Shown piece by piece: positions 1 through 6,408 of a DNA stretch of 10,992 nucleotides. This stretch comes from Fidelibacterota bacterium. Lineage in GTDB: Bacteria; Fidelibacterota; UBA2242. The DNA is taken from the NCBI GenBank assembly GCA_016936335.1, contig JAFGXZ010000101.1, positions 1 to 10,992 on the forward strand. Reading direction: 5' to 3'. The notes beneath the pieces are model-generated. The model was not told where the DNA came from. It searched no databases and saw nothing but the letters and a program-made list of their open reading frames with translations. Numbering within the stretch: the stretch's first letter is position 1; each line of letters begins with the position of its first letter. The translations under genes and the position numbers were made by a program.

Positions 1-964
1 ATGAACCACTGGTGTCAGAATCCATCTGATTCCAATCGATAGTATTTTCGATCTGATCGATTTCAAACCGTGTGCCACCGCCCCCAACCATAATTCCGGC
101 AGAAGCAATCCAATTGTCTGCCAATCGGTAGCGTTTATCCAAACTAACACCTCCGATGCCAGAATTATATTTTAAATTTCGACTAACCGGAATAGACGAA
201 CCAATCGTATAATTGATATGTTGTTGTTGACCCGACCAGACGCCATAGCCTCCAATAAAATAGCCGTTTCCAACCAGGCCTTGCAAATCAAATCCATGAT
301 ACAGATTGTCGATTTCTGATAGATTATTGAATCCAAGGCTTTCAAACAAGTTATTAAAGCTTGCTTGATCGGCATTAATAAACATCGGTTTATACGCCCC
401 GCCACCAAGCCCGCGACTTTTTTTATGAGCCATATTAATAAACATGTAATCCTTGTCCCGGCTTGATTCTTTTTTTAAAACCGGAATAGCTTTTGTGAAT
501 GTTTCACCGTGTCGGAAGTATTCAACGGTTATTGTATCCCCAACATCTTTTATTTCAATAATGTCTTCAAGGGTTGATCGGTTTTTAATAATTACACCAT
601 CAATTTTAACGACAATGTCTTCTCTTTGCAGAACCGGAGTTGAATTCCAGCTGCGACTGCCGCTGACGATTACGCCGGTACTTCCGGAATAATTTAGTTT
701 ATAAGCGTCTTTGAAGGATATATTATCAAAATAGTAACCTAAATTAGGTTGATCGATAGCATCTAGCTCGTTAATATGGATCGGATTTTTTTTAAACCAG
801 CTTTCCAATTCCATGGCGGCCTGCTTATATTGGTCTCCCAAGTCAGGGATCTTCCGGCCGCCGGCATCGAAAATATTTTCTGCAAACATTGGCCGGAAAA
901 GGGAAAGTGTTATCAGGGGAATTATTAGATAGTGGAGGATTTTTTTTATTGTATTTAATGTCAT
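1..964 (-). CDS. Secreted PDZ-domain protein, C-terminus beyond the window
   Basis: This reading frame is open from an ATG at 964 to the left edge (321 complete codons, no stop), so the C-terminus is missing. The start is supported by AAGGAG at 973-978, 8 nt upstream. Residues 1-28 form a signal peptide: a basic start (KK at 7-8), a hydrophobic core, and a likely cut after MFA, so the protein is exported. Residues about 85-165 read as a PDZ domain: GVIVSG, then LQREDIVVKIDGVII, a following helix and TVEYFRHGETFTKAIPVL. This matches the GDxIxxxNG...V.RxG pattern of HtrA- and CtpA-type PDZ domains. No protease domain precedes it. From about residue 190 the sequence is rich in Gly and aromatic residues in alternating strands (GNGYFIGGYGVWSG, SAGIMVGGGG), which could be outer-membrane or other beta structure. 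Its role is unknown; it may be a periplasmic or outer-membrane envelope protein. It is divergent from the YifB gene. Confidence 0.8.
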   Translation of the reverse strand, partial: MTLNTIKKILHYLIIPLITLSLFRPMFAENIFDAGGRKIPDLGDQYKQAAMELESWFKKNPIHINELDAIDQPNLGYYFDNISFKDAYKLNYSGSTGVIVSGSRSWNSTPVLQREDIVVKIDGVIIKNRSTLEDIIEIKDVGDTITVEYFRHGETFTKAIPVLKKESSRDKDYMFINMAHKKSRGLGGGAYKPMFINADQASFNNLFESLGFNNLSEIDNLYHGFDLQGLVGNGYFIGGYGVWSGQQQHINYTIGSSIPVSRNLKYNSGIGGVSLDKRYRLADNWIASAGIMVGGGGTRFEIDQIENTIDWNQMDSDTSGS

Positions 965-987
965 TTTGCAAACTCCTTTTTTTTCCG

Positions 988-1015
988 CTTATACTAATGA
1001 CAAAATCAATGCCAA
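988..1015 (-). promoter_or_regulatory. Candidate sigma70-type promoter for the PDZ-protein gene
   Basis: On the minus strand a TTGGCA box (1010-1015, 5 of 6 matches to TTGACA) and a TATAAG box (988-993, 5 of 6 matches to TATAAT) are separated by 16 nt. Transcription would begin near 981, giving a short leader that contains the AAGGAG site at 973-978. Seen by eye only; AT-rich DNA produces such matches by chance. Confidence 0.45.
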
Positions 1016-1081
1016 TGAATGCCATCTCTTGGTTTATCGACGAGCGGTAATGTTTTATTACAACGATCTTATGACAGATCA

Positions 1082-1118
1082 ATATCATTTATATATACGA
1101 AATATATCATTATGATAT
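1082..1118. promoter_or_regulatory. Dyad ATATCAT-T-ATGATAT plus an extra half-site, possible operator
   Basis: Positions 1104-1118 form a perfect inverted repeat with 7-base arms around a single central T. A third copy of the arm, ATATCAT, lies at 1082-1088, exactly 22 bp upstream (about two helical turns). The site is between the two divergent promoter candidates, about 32 bp upstream of the -35 box for the YifB gene and 67 bp upstream of that for the PDZ gene. The arrangement suits a dimeric regulator binding twice on one DNA face. No regulator family can be named from it, and the AT-rich setting weakens the case. Confidence 0.35.
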
Positions 1119-1149
1119 GGTCAGATCCGGCAAATATTGTCGATTTTTT

Positions 1150-1178
1150 TTGTAACTCACTAAAAAAACCGATATATT
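1150..1178 (+). promoter_or_regulatory. Candidate sigma70-type promoter for the YifB-family gene
   Basis: TTGTAA (1150-1155, 4 of 6 matches to TTGACA) and TATATT (1173-1178, 5 of 6 matches to TATAAT) are separated by 17 nt. The predicted start near 1185 leaves a leader of about 23 nt holding the AAGGA ribosome site at 1196-1200. The spacing is ideal, but the call is by eye. Confidence 0.45.
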
Positions 1179-1207
1179 CAGACAAGGAATAAAAAAAGGA
1201 TGCAGAA

Positions 1208-2755
1208 ATGTCAATGTTTTCACTTGTGAAAAGCGCTGCCGTGTTAGGGATTGATGCTTACGTGGTAAACGTTGAATGTAACCTTGGCAATTCTCAGGTA
1301 CCCAGATTTATAACCGTGGGACTTCCGGAAGGTGCCGTAAAAGAGAGCAAAGAGCGGGTTATGTCGGCGATAAAAAATACAGGGTTTTTTATTCCGAACA
1401 ATAAAATTGTTATTAACCTGGCCCCGGCGGATATTCGTAAAGAAGGAAGTGCGTTCGATTTGCCGATATCCATTGGTATCCTCAATGCTGCCGATCGGAT
1501 ATCGACCAAACTTCTAGATGAATATGTGATTCTTGGGGAGCTGTCGTTGGACGGTACGCTTCGTGGAATCAGGGGCGCTCTGCCGATTGCTGTTTCAATC
1601 CAGGAGAATAAATCTGTAAAAGGGTTGATTCTACCCAGGGAAAATGCGCGGGAAGCCGCAATTGCCGGCGGGCTGGATGTTGTTGGCGTAGAATCACTAC
1701 AGGAAGCCATTAATTTTCTAAACGGAAATTTCCGACCGGAAACTATTCGTGTAAACGTATCAGAATTGTTTGAAGAACACCGGCAATATGAACAGGATTT
1801 TTGCGATGTCAAGGGTCAGGAACATGCAAAGCGAGCCCTGGAGGTGGCTGCCGCCGGCGCCCACAATATAATAATGATAGGCCCGCCCGGATCTGGAAAA
1901 ACCATGCTCGCGAAACGGTTCCCGTCAATATTGCCGAACCTGACACTAAATGAAGCGCTTGAAACGACGAAAATCCACTCTGTTGCCGGTATAATTCCGA
2001 CGGGTGCCGGAATCGTTGCCACCCGGCCGTTTCGATCACCCCATCATACAATTTCCGATGCTGCGCTGGTTGGAGGGGGCAAGGTCCCCCGGCCCGGCGA
2101 GGTTAGTTTGAGCCACCATGGAGTGTTGTTTTTAGATGAGCTGCCAGAATTTAAGAAAAACGTTTTGGAGGTACTTCGCCAGCCCATGGAGAACAATACT
2201 GTAACTATCAGTCGGGCCCAGATGTCGCTGTCATATCCAGCTAACTTTATACTGGTTGGCGCCATGAATCCCTGCCCATGTGGCTACAGTACCGATCCGA
2301 ATAATGATTGCACCTGTTCGACAATGCAAATCCAAAAATACATGTCACGGATTTCCGGTCCCTTATTGGACAGAATCGATATCCATATCGAGGTTCCGGC
2401 GGTAAAAATATCGGAATTGTCTGGCAAGAGTTCCGGGGAACGGTCCGAAAATATTCGCAGCAGAGTACAGATGGCCAGGAAGCGCCAGACTGACCGATTT
2501 TCTCAGTATAATGGCATATATGCGAATGCGGACATGGATACAAAAATGATTCAACGCTTTTGTAAAATCGATAAAACCGGACAGACACTACTTCATAACG
2601 CCATTACGAAACTGGGACTCAGCGCCCGGGCATACGACCGAATCCTGAAAGTGTCCCGGACGATTGCCGATCTGTCAGGCGTAGCCGAAATTTTGCCAGA
2701 GCATCTTGCAGAAGCGATTCAGTACAGAAGCCTGGATCGTCAACTTTGGATGTAA
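1208..2755 (+). CDS. yifB: YifB/ComM family magnesium-chelatase-like AAA ATPase
   Basis: The protein has 515 residues, the normal size for this family (about 500-510). Residues 1-190 form the N-terminal ChlI-like domain found in YifB/ComM proteins (FITVGLPEGAVKESKERV, INLAPADIRKEGSAFDLP, ILGELSLDG). The AAA+ core follows: Walker A GPPGSGKT at 225-232, Walker B LFLDE with D310/E311, a cysteine cluster CPCG...CTC (C356, C358, C368, C370), and sensor/arginine-finger region GPLLDRIDIHIEV. The C-terminal Mg-chelatase helical domain ends with SARAYDRILKVSRTIADL and the terminal YRSLDR. In Haemophilus and Vibrio, ComM is a cytoplasmic hexameric helicase that promotes branch migration during natural transformation; YifB proteins also occur in species not known to be competent. 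The start has AAGGA at 1196-1200, 7 nt upstream; an in-frame ATG at 1214 is a less likely alternative. The 113-bp gap downstream shows no terminator, so read-through into the exporter genes is possible. Confidence 0.95.
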   Translation: MSMFSLVKSAAVLGIDAYVVNVECNLGNSQVPRFITVGLPEGAVKESKERVMSAIKNTGFFIPNNKIVINLAPADIRKEGSAFDLPISIGILNAADRISTKLLDEYVILGELSLDGTLRGIRGALPIAVSIQENKSVKGLILPRENAREAAIAGGLDVVGVESLQEAINFLNGNFRPETIRVNVSELFEEHRQYEQDFCDVKGQEHAKRALEVAAAGAHNIIMIGPPGSGKTMLAKRFPSILPNLTLNEALETTKIHSVAGIIPTGAGIVATRPFRSPHHTISDAALVGGGKVPRPGEVSLSHHGVLFLDELPEFKKNVLEVLRQPMENNTVTISRAQMSLSYPANFILVGAMNPCPCGYSTDPNNDCTCSTMQIQKYMSRISGPLLDRIDIHIEVPAVKISELSGKSSGERSENIRSRVQMARKRQTDRFSQYNGIYANADMDTKMIQRFCKIDKTGQTLLHNAITKLGLSARAYDRILKVSRTIADLSGVAEILPEHLAEAIQYRSLDRQLWM

Positions 2756-2868
2756 TACAAGCTGTTTTTGTATCGATAACAGGCGACCCAATTCCATCAA
2801 TGTTTTAAATCTTCCGTTGGATTATGATTTTTTCCGCTTTAAATTGACGACCGCCAGTGGGGCAAAAT

Positions 2869-3777
2869 ATGATATTACAAACATTTAATCTGAGTAAGCG
2901 CTTTGGGAGCCGCTGGGCGGTGAAAGACCTGAACCTATCGGTGGAAAGGGGTCAAATATTTGGTTTCCTGGGACCAAACGGAGCCGGTAAAAGTACAACT
3001 ATCCGGATGTTGTTGAACCTTATCAGGCCTTGTTCCGGCTCGTTTGAATTGCTTTCAAAAAAATTGAGATACTCGGGACAAAAAATATACTCCCGGATTG
3101 GTGCTCTGGTCGAAAAACCCGATTTTTATCTCTATTTATCCGCAGAAAAGAATCTTCAGATTCTTGGTTCATTAAGTGGCGGCGTTGATAAAGAAAGAAT
3201 TTATGAAATTCTTAAAATTGTCGGACTTCAGGATCGTGCCAGGGACAACGTACGCAATTATTCTCATGGCATGAAACAGCGCCTTGGAATTGCCCAGGCC
3301 CTGCTTCATCGACCAGAACTGGTTATTCTGGATGAACCAACATCCGGACTTGATCCTGAAGGTATTCATGAAATACGAGAACTCATTGTATCGTTAGCAA
3401 AAGAACAGGACATGACGATTGTACTTTCATCACATCTGCTGCATGAAATCGAGCAGGTGTGTACCCACATGGCGATAATAGACAAGGGTACGCTGATCGT
3501 TCAAGGATCCGTTGAGGAATTGCTACATAAAACAGAATTTTATGTGACAGAAATATCGGTCGATAATCCCGAACGGGCATTGAATCATTTAAAAACTGAA
3601 AAATGGGTCAAAGATATTACTATGGAAAACGGGCTTTTGAAAGTTCATGTATCTGTGGAAAAACGCCCTGCGCTGGCAGAATTTCTGATACATAATCATT
3701 TCAAAGTGTTTTCGATTGTACCAAGAACATCGCTTGAAGATTACTATTTATCTCTTTTAAAAACCCGGCATGGATAA
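2869..3777 (+). CDS. ABC-2 type exporter, ATP-binding subunit
   Basis: This is a 302-residue cytoplasmic ATPase that should power the permease encoded 3 bp downstream. All ABC motifs are visible: Walker A GPNGAGKST (35-43), the signature region YSHGMKQRLG from Y131, Walker B VILDEP with D155/E156, the D-loop SGLDP, and the H-loop histidine H189 in LSSHLLHEIE. The signature has SHGMK in place of LSGGQ, as is usual for the CcmA/BcrA-like (COG1131) branch of ABC-2 exporters. Residues about 215-302 form the accessory C-terminal domain common in this branch. I chose the ATG at 2869 because a G-rich stretch (2857-2862) lies about 6 nt upstream; an in-frame GTG at 2857 would add four residues but has no ribosome site. 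The substrate cannot be told from the sequence; drugs, lipids, polysaccharide or peptides are all possible. Confidence 0.93.
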   Translation: MILQTFNLSKRFGSRWAVKDLNLSVERGQIFGFLGPNGAGKSTTIRMLLNLIRPCSGSFELLSKKLRYSGQKIYSRIGALVEKPDFYLYLSAEKNLQILGSLSGGVDKERIYEILKIVGLQDRARDNVRNYSHGMKQRLGIAQALLHRPELVILDEPTSGLDPEGIHEIRELIVSLAKEQDMTIVLSSHLLHEIEQVCTHMAIIDKGTLIVQGSVEELLHKTEFYVTEISVDNPERALNHLKTEKWVKDITMENGLLKVHVSVEKRPALAEFLIHNHFKVFSIVPRTSLEDYYLSLLKTRHG

Positions 3778-3780
3778 AAT

Positions 3781-4626
3781 ATGTTTGTTTTAATCAAGTT
3801 AATCTATTTTGAGATTCTGAAAATATTTAATCGTTTGCGGACGTATATCGGTTTTGCGACGATCACGATTCTGGTGCCGATGATCATGTATCTTGCTCAC
3901 CGTTATGGATTTGAAGTACAGGATCAAGCCTTGCGTTCCCTTGGTGATTCGGTTCTGTTTGTCGGAACATTGGTAAACGGACTCCTGGTCTCCTATTATC
4001 TGATGAATGTATTATGGGTCCATTTTCCGTTTTTTATCGTTTTGGTGTCTGGTGATATTATGGCTGGTGAAGGAGCGGCCGGGACGTTTAGAATTTTAAT
4101 GACACGGCCTATTTCACGATTTCAAATTGTCACGGCAAAATTTCTGGCGACCTTTTTTTATACGTTCGTAATTGTATTTTTTCTCGGGATAATCAGTGTC
4201 GGCTCGGGCATGCTAATCATTGGCGGCGGCGACTTGTTTGTTTTTGATAAGGGCATCCTGATTCTATCCCAGAATGAAGCGCTGTTCCGGTTTTTGATTG
4301 CGTATCTGCTCGCGGTGGTTGTCCAGATGGTAGTCGCATCGCTGACGTTTTTATTTTCCACGATTACCAGCAATGGAATTGGTCCAATAATAGGCACATA
4401 CGCCATCTTGGTTGTATCGTTTATTCTGTCAGTAATTCAGATTGACGTCCTGGATGTGATTCGCCCATATCTGTTCACATCCTATTTCGATGTATTTTTT
4501 GCACCCTTTGCAAGCCCGATTCCTTTGGCTGAAATTATCCATAAAGTGGGATATCTGTGTTGTTATATCCTGGGCTTTTATAGTATAAGTGTGATAATAT
4601 TTTCAAGGAAAGACATTACAACATAA
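3781..4626 (+). CDS. ABC-2 type exporter, membrane permease subunit
   Basis: A 281-residue integral inner-membrane protein with about six hydrophobic helices (roughly residues 21-40, 58-93, 121-150, 168-192, 197-222 and 253-277). The segment AGEGAAGTFRILMTRPISR (residues about 96-115), after the second helix, is the typical cytoplasmic coupling motif of ABC-2 permeases in the NosY/YhfQ-like group. It begins 3 bp after the ATPase stop and should dimerise with itself to form the transport channel. There is no strong ribosome site (only GGA in CATGGATAAAAT), so translation is probably coupled to the ATPase. Its stop TAA shares one base with the ATG of the next gene (TAATG). No periplasmic domain of note is present. 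The substrate is unknown. Confidence 0.9.
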   Translation: MFVLIKLIYFEILKIFNRLRTYIGFATITILVPMIMYLAHRYGFEVQDQALRSLGDSVLFVGTLVNGLLVSYYLMNVLWVHFPFFIVLVSGDIMAGEGAAGTFRILMTRPISRFQIVTAKFLATFFYTFVIVFFLGIISVGSGMLIIGGGDLFVFDKGILILSQNEALFRFLIAYLLAVVVQMVVASLTFLFSTITSNGIGPIIGTYAILVVSFILSVIQIDVLDVIRPYLFTSYFDVFFAPFASPIPLAEIIHKVGYLCCYILGFYSISVIIFSRKDITT

Positions 4627-5339
4627 TGAAACGGGTTTGCTTATTTCGGTTATTAACACTATCGATTCTATTAATAATTCTTCTACCTGAAAGGGGGCAG
4701 GCGAAACAACCAACAGACACAAACTCAATTTTGGAAAAAGTACAATCAAGACTGGATTCCGTTTCTGATTATTCAGCCATGGTGAAAGTTGTTGTAGATA
4801 TTCCAAACCTGCGAATGCCTGCCAAGGAATTGCAGATATTTTATAAACGACCGGATAAATTTAAAGTCAAAACAGCGGGATTTGCTATTATCCCAAAAAT
4901 CGGCTTTATACCGTCACAGACAGATCTACTGTCAAGAAATTCAACCGTTGAGCTGCGCAGTACGCCCGATCAAAATGAAAGCAAATCCTATGTTCTGGAT
5001 TTGCACCCGGCAGATTCACTGGTTAATATGGTTATGACTATCTGGGTTAACGCCAAACGATGGACAATTGATAAAGTTCTTATCAATGCTCCGGACATGG
5101 GAGAATCGGTAATTATCATTCAATACGTTGATGTCAGCGGAGTTTGGCTTCCGGAAGCCACAACGGTTTATCTGAATATGCTGCAATCGATCCCTGAAAT
5201 GCGGCGTCCATCGATCGAAAAACCGGCCGGATTTAGTAATAACAGTTCCAGGAATGAACCGATGAGCGGTACGATTTCAATCCGATTTAAGGATTATCAA
5301 TTGAATCGGGGACTTGAGGATAAATTATTTGATGAGTGA
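4626..5339 (+). CDS. Secreted LolA-like (outer-membrane lipoprotein-sorting type) protein
   Basis: A 237-residue protein with a clear Sec signal peptide (residues 1-26: KR start, a LLTLSILLIILL core, likely cut after GQA). There is no lipobox, because the only early Cys (C5) lies before the hydrophobic core, so it should be soluble in the periplasm. The mature part starts with ILEKVQSRLDSVSDYSAMV and continues with KELQIFYKRPDKFKVKT, which is the opening of LolA/LolB-fold proteins (COG2834). Later strands fit too: NAKRWTIDKVLINAP, GVWLPEATTVYLN and ISIRFKDYQLNRGL. LolA carries lipoproteins from the inner to the outer membrane; related proteins bind other lipids. The ATG overlaps the permease stop by one base, so it is almost surely translationally coupled with it. 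This suggests it receives or handles what the exporter moves, but that is inference. The substrate is not known, and the similarity to true LolA is moderate. Confidence 0.75.
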   Translation: MKRVCLFRLLTLSILLIILLPERGQAKQPTDTNSILEKVQSRLDSVSDYSAMVKVVVDIPNLRMPAKELQIFYKRPDKFKVKTAGFAIIPKIGFIPSQTDLLSRNSTVELRSTPDQNESKSYVLDLHPADSLVNMVMTIWVNAKRWTIDKVLINAPDMGESVIIIQYVDVSGVWLPEATTVYLNMLQSIPEMRRPSIEKPAGFSNNSSRNEPMSGTISIRFKDYQLNRGLEDKLFDE

Positions 5340-5433
5340 GAATAAATCAGTGCAGTTTTTTTGCATTTTAAGATACAATTCCGTTAAATTCAAGGTAGTC
5401 CTGATAAGAAATTAATATAATTGAGAGATGGGG

Positions 5434-5949
5434 ATGACGCAGCTGGAGCTAACGATACTGGGAATCATACGAGAGAAGTCATGTCATGCCTACAATGTTG
5501 AGAAAATCATCGAGGAAAAAGGAATCCGCGATCGTCTGCAAATCGGATTTTCCACGATTTACTCGACGTTAAAGAAAATGGAAAAAACCGGCATACTGGA
5601 AAGTCATTTTAAAGCCCAGGAACATCTTCCTGGGCGACGTGTCTATTCCGTGACCTTTAAAGGGCGCCAACTTTTTAGTGAAGAAATTAAAAAAGCCCTA
5701 TCGCAGCCACAACGCGAAAACAGTCTTTTTGAGACAGGCTTGAGTTTTGGCGAAACGCTGGATAAAAAGGAAATGAAAGAAGCATTGTCTTTATATGATT
5801 CCGAGCTAAGCCGAATGATTCAGATGAAGGTCAAAGAGTTGACCCGGGTGGATAATCCCAGCGCTATCGAGAGGGCGCTTCTGTCTCGTCCATTAACACT
5901 TTGGCAGGCTGAGCGGAAGTGGATCCGCGAGCTGCTGGCGCTTTTGTAA
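5434..5949 (+). CDS. PadR-family transcriptional regulator
   Basis: A 171-residue cytoplasmic DNA-binding protein. The N-terminal winged helix (residues about 1-85) carries PadR hallmarks: MTQLELTILGIIRE at the start, HAYNVEKIIEEKG (family form HGYEI), FSTIYSTLKKMEKTGILES as the recognition helix region, and PGRRVYSVTFKGRQLF for the wing. Residues about 90-171 form the C-terminal helical dimerisation part, of the longer PadR type. PadR proteins are mostly repressors, often of neighbouring exporters, and release DNA when a small ligand binds. It lies 94 bp after the LolA-like gene on the same strand, so it may control the ABC exporter or the small protein downstream. Start choice: GAGAG (5423-5427) directly abuts an ATG at 5428 but is 6 nt from the ATG at 5434, so the latter is preferred; the longer form adds two residues. 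Confidence 0.9.
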   Translation: MTQLELTILGIIREKSCHAYNVEKIIEEKGIRDRLQIGFSTIYSTLKKMEKTGILESHFKAQEHLPGRRVYSVTFKGRQLFSEEIKKALSQPQRENSLFETGLSFGETLDKKEMKEALSLYDSELSRMIQMKVKELTRVDNPSAIERALLSRPLTLWQAERKWIRELLALL

Positions 5950-5965
5950 AATTGGGGAGGAAATT

Positions 5966-6262
5966 ATGGAAAATTGGATCGACTATCTTTCTGCAAATCC
6001 GATAATTGCATTGGCCCTTGTAGTGGTTCTCGTTCTATTTTTGTTTATGGTATTCCGGAAACTGATTAAGTGGGCATTGATTTCATTTCTTATTTTAGCA
6101 ATTGCGATCGGGATTTCATATAATGAGGCTCAAAAATCTGAATTAGTGAAAAAGACCGAGACAATTCTTAAGAAGAGCGATAAAATACTCAAGAATAGCG
6201 AAAAAGACGCCGGAAAAGTTATTGATAAAATAAAAAAAGATATTAAAAAGAAATCCAATTAA
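5966..6262 (+). CDS. Small membrane protein with lysine-rich helical tail, unknown function
   Basis: I do not recognise this 98-residue protein. It has a very good ribosome site (GGGGAGG, ending about 6 nt before the ATG) and starts 16 bp after the PadR stop, so the two are probably one transcript. Residues about 13-30 (IIALALVVVLVLFLFMVF) and 35-51 (WALISFLILAIAIGI) are hydrophobic and look like two membrane helices or a hairpin, with RKLIK between them. Residues 52-98 are hydrophilic: about 15 lysines spaced with Ile/Leu and some Asp/Glu (ILKKSDKILKNSEKD, VIDKIKKDIKKK), predicting a long, amphipathic, positively charged helix or coiled coil. The charged tail could contact membrane phospholipid, nucleic acid or a partner. 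Whether it is a target of the PadR protein is only suggested by position. Confidence 0.7.
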   Translation: MENWIDYLSANPIIALALVVVLVLFLFMVFRKLIKWALISFLILAIAIGISYNEAQKSELVKKTETILKKSDKILKNSEKDAGKVIDKIKKDIKKKSN

Positions 6263-6408
6263 TTCTGTCGGAATTCCATGCGATTAGGCATCGGTACACT
6301 CACTTTTGAAAAATATTACTTCATGAGACTAAGGCGGGCTCCCAGTTAGAATTCCGTGATTAGCATTATATTTGGGCCATCAATAATAATCAACTGGAGA
6401 CCGCACAT
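6263..6408. other. 146-bp region before the tryptophanase gene, with imperfect direct repeat
   Basis: The gap holds two related stretches, GAATTCCATGCGATTAGGCAT (6271-6291, shown in two parts as GAATTCC and ATGCGATTAGGCAT) and GAATTCCGTGATTAGCAT (6349-6366). They differ by two small gaps and one change, and their starts lie 78 bp apart. The second copy ends at the promoter candidate at 6367. A possible 23-codon reading frame (6278-6349) starts inside the first copy. No clear terminator for the upstream gene was seen. Confidence 0.4.
6367..6374 (+). promoter_or_regulatory. TATATTTG, possible Bacteroidetes-type -7 box for the tryptophanase gene
   Basis: TATATTTG fits the TAnnTTTG -7 consensus described for Bacteroidetes primary sigma factors. 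It lies 34 bp before the ATG at 6409, with a GGAG ribosome site at 6396-6399 between. No TTG -33 box is seen at the expected distance (about 6342-6348), so the match is incomplete. An 8-base match of this kind can occur by chance. Confidence 0.3.

Noticed and set aside
172..692. Frames at 172-408 (minus) and 453-692 (plus)
   Set aside because: Both are shadows of the open PDZ-protein frame and show no domain, ribosome site or plausible composition.
843..1088. 81-codon minus-strand frame starting in the divergent intergenic region
   Set aside because: It overlaps the true start of the PDZ-protein gene in another frame, has no ribosome site, and its sequence is not protein-like. The frame from 964 has a signal peptide and PDZ domain.
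1294..2588. Antisense frames across the YifB gene, the longest 172 codons
   Set aside because: The plus-strand frame is a textbook YifB/ComM protein; the antisense frames arise from its codon bias and lack ribosome sites.
2759..2777. TACAA...TTGTA stem after the YifB gene as a terminator
   Set aside because: Only five mostly AT pairs with no T-run after it; too weak for an intrinsic terminator.
2706..2888. 60-codon plus-strand frame between the YifB and ABC ATPase genes
   Set aside because: It overlaps the ends of both neighbours in another frame and lacks a ribosome site and recognisable features.
6278..6349. TnaC-type leader peptide controlling the tryptophanase gene
   Set aside because: The 23-codon frame has no Trp codon and only a weak ribosome site, so it lacks the critical residue of TnaC. 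It is kept only as a low-interest observation.
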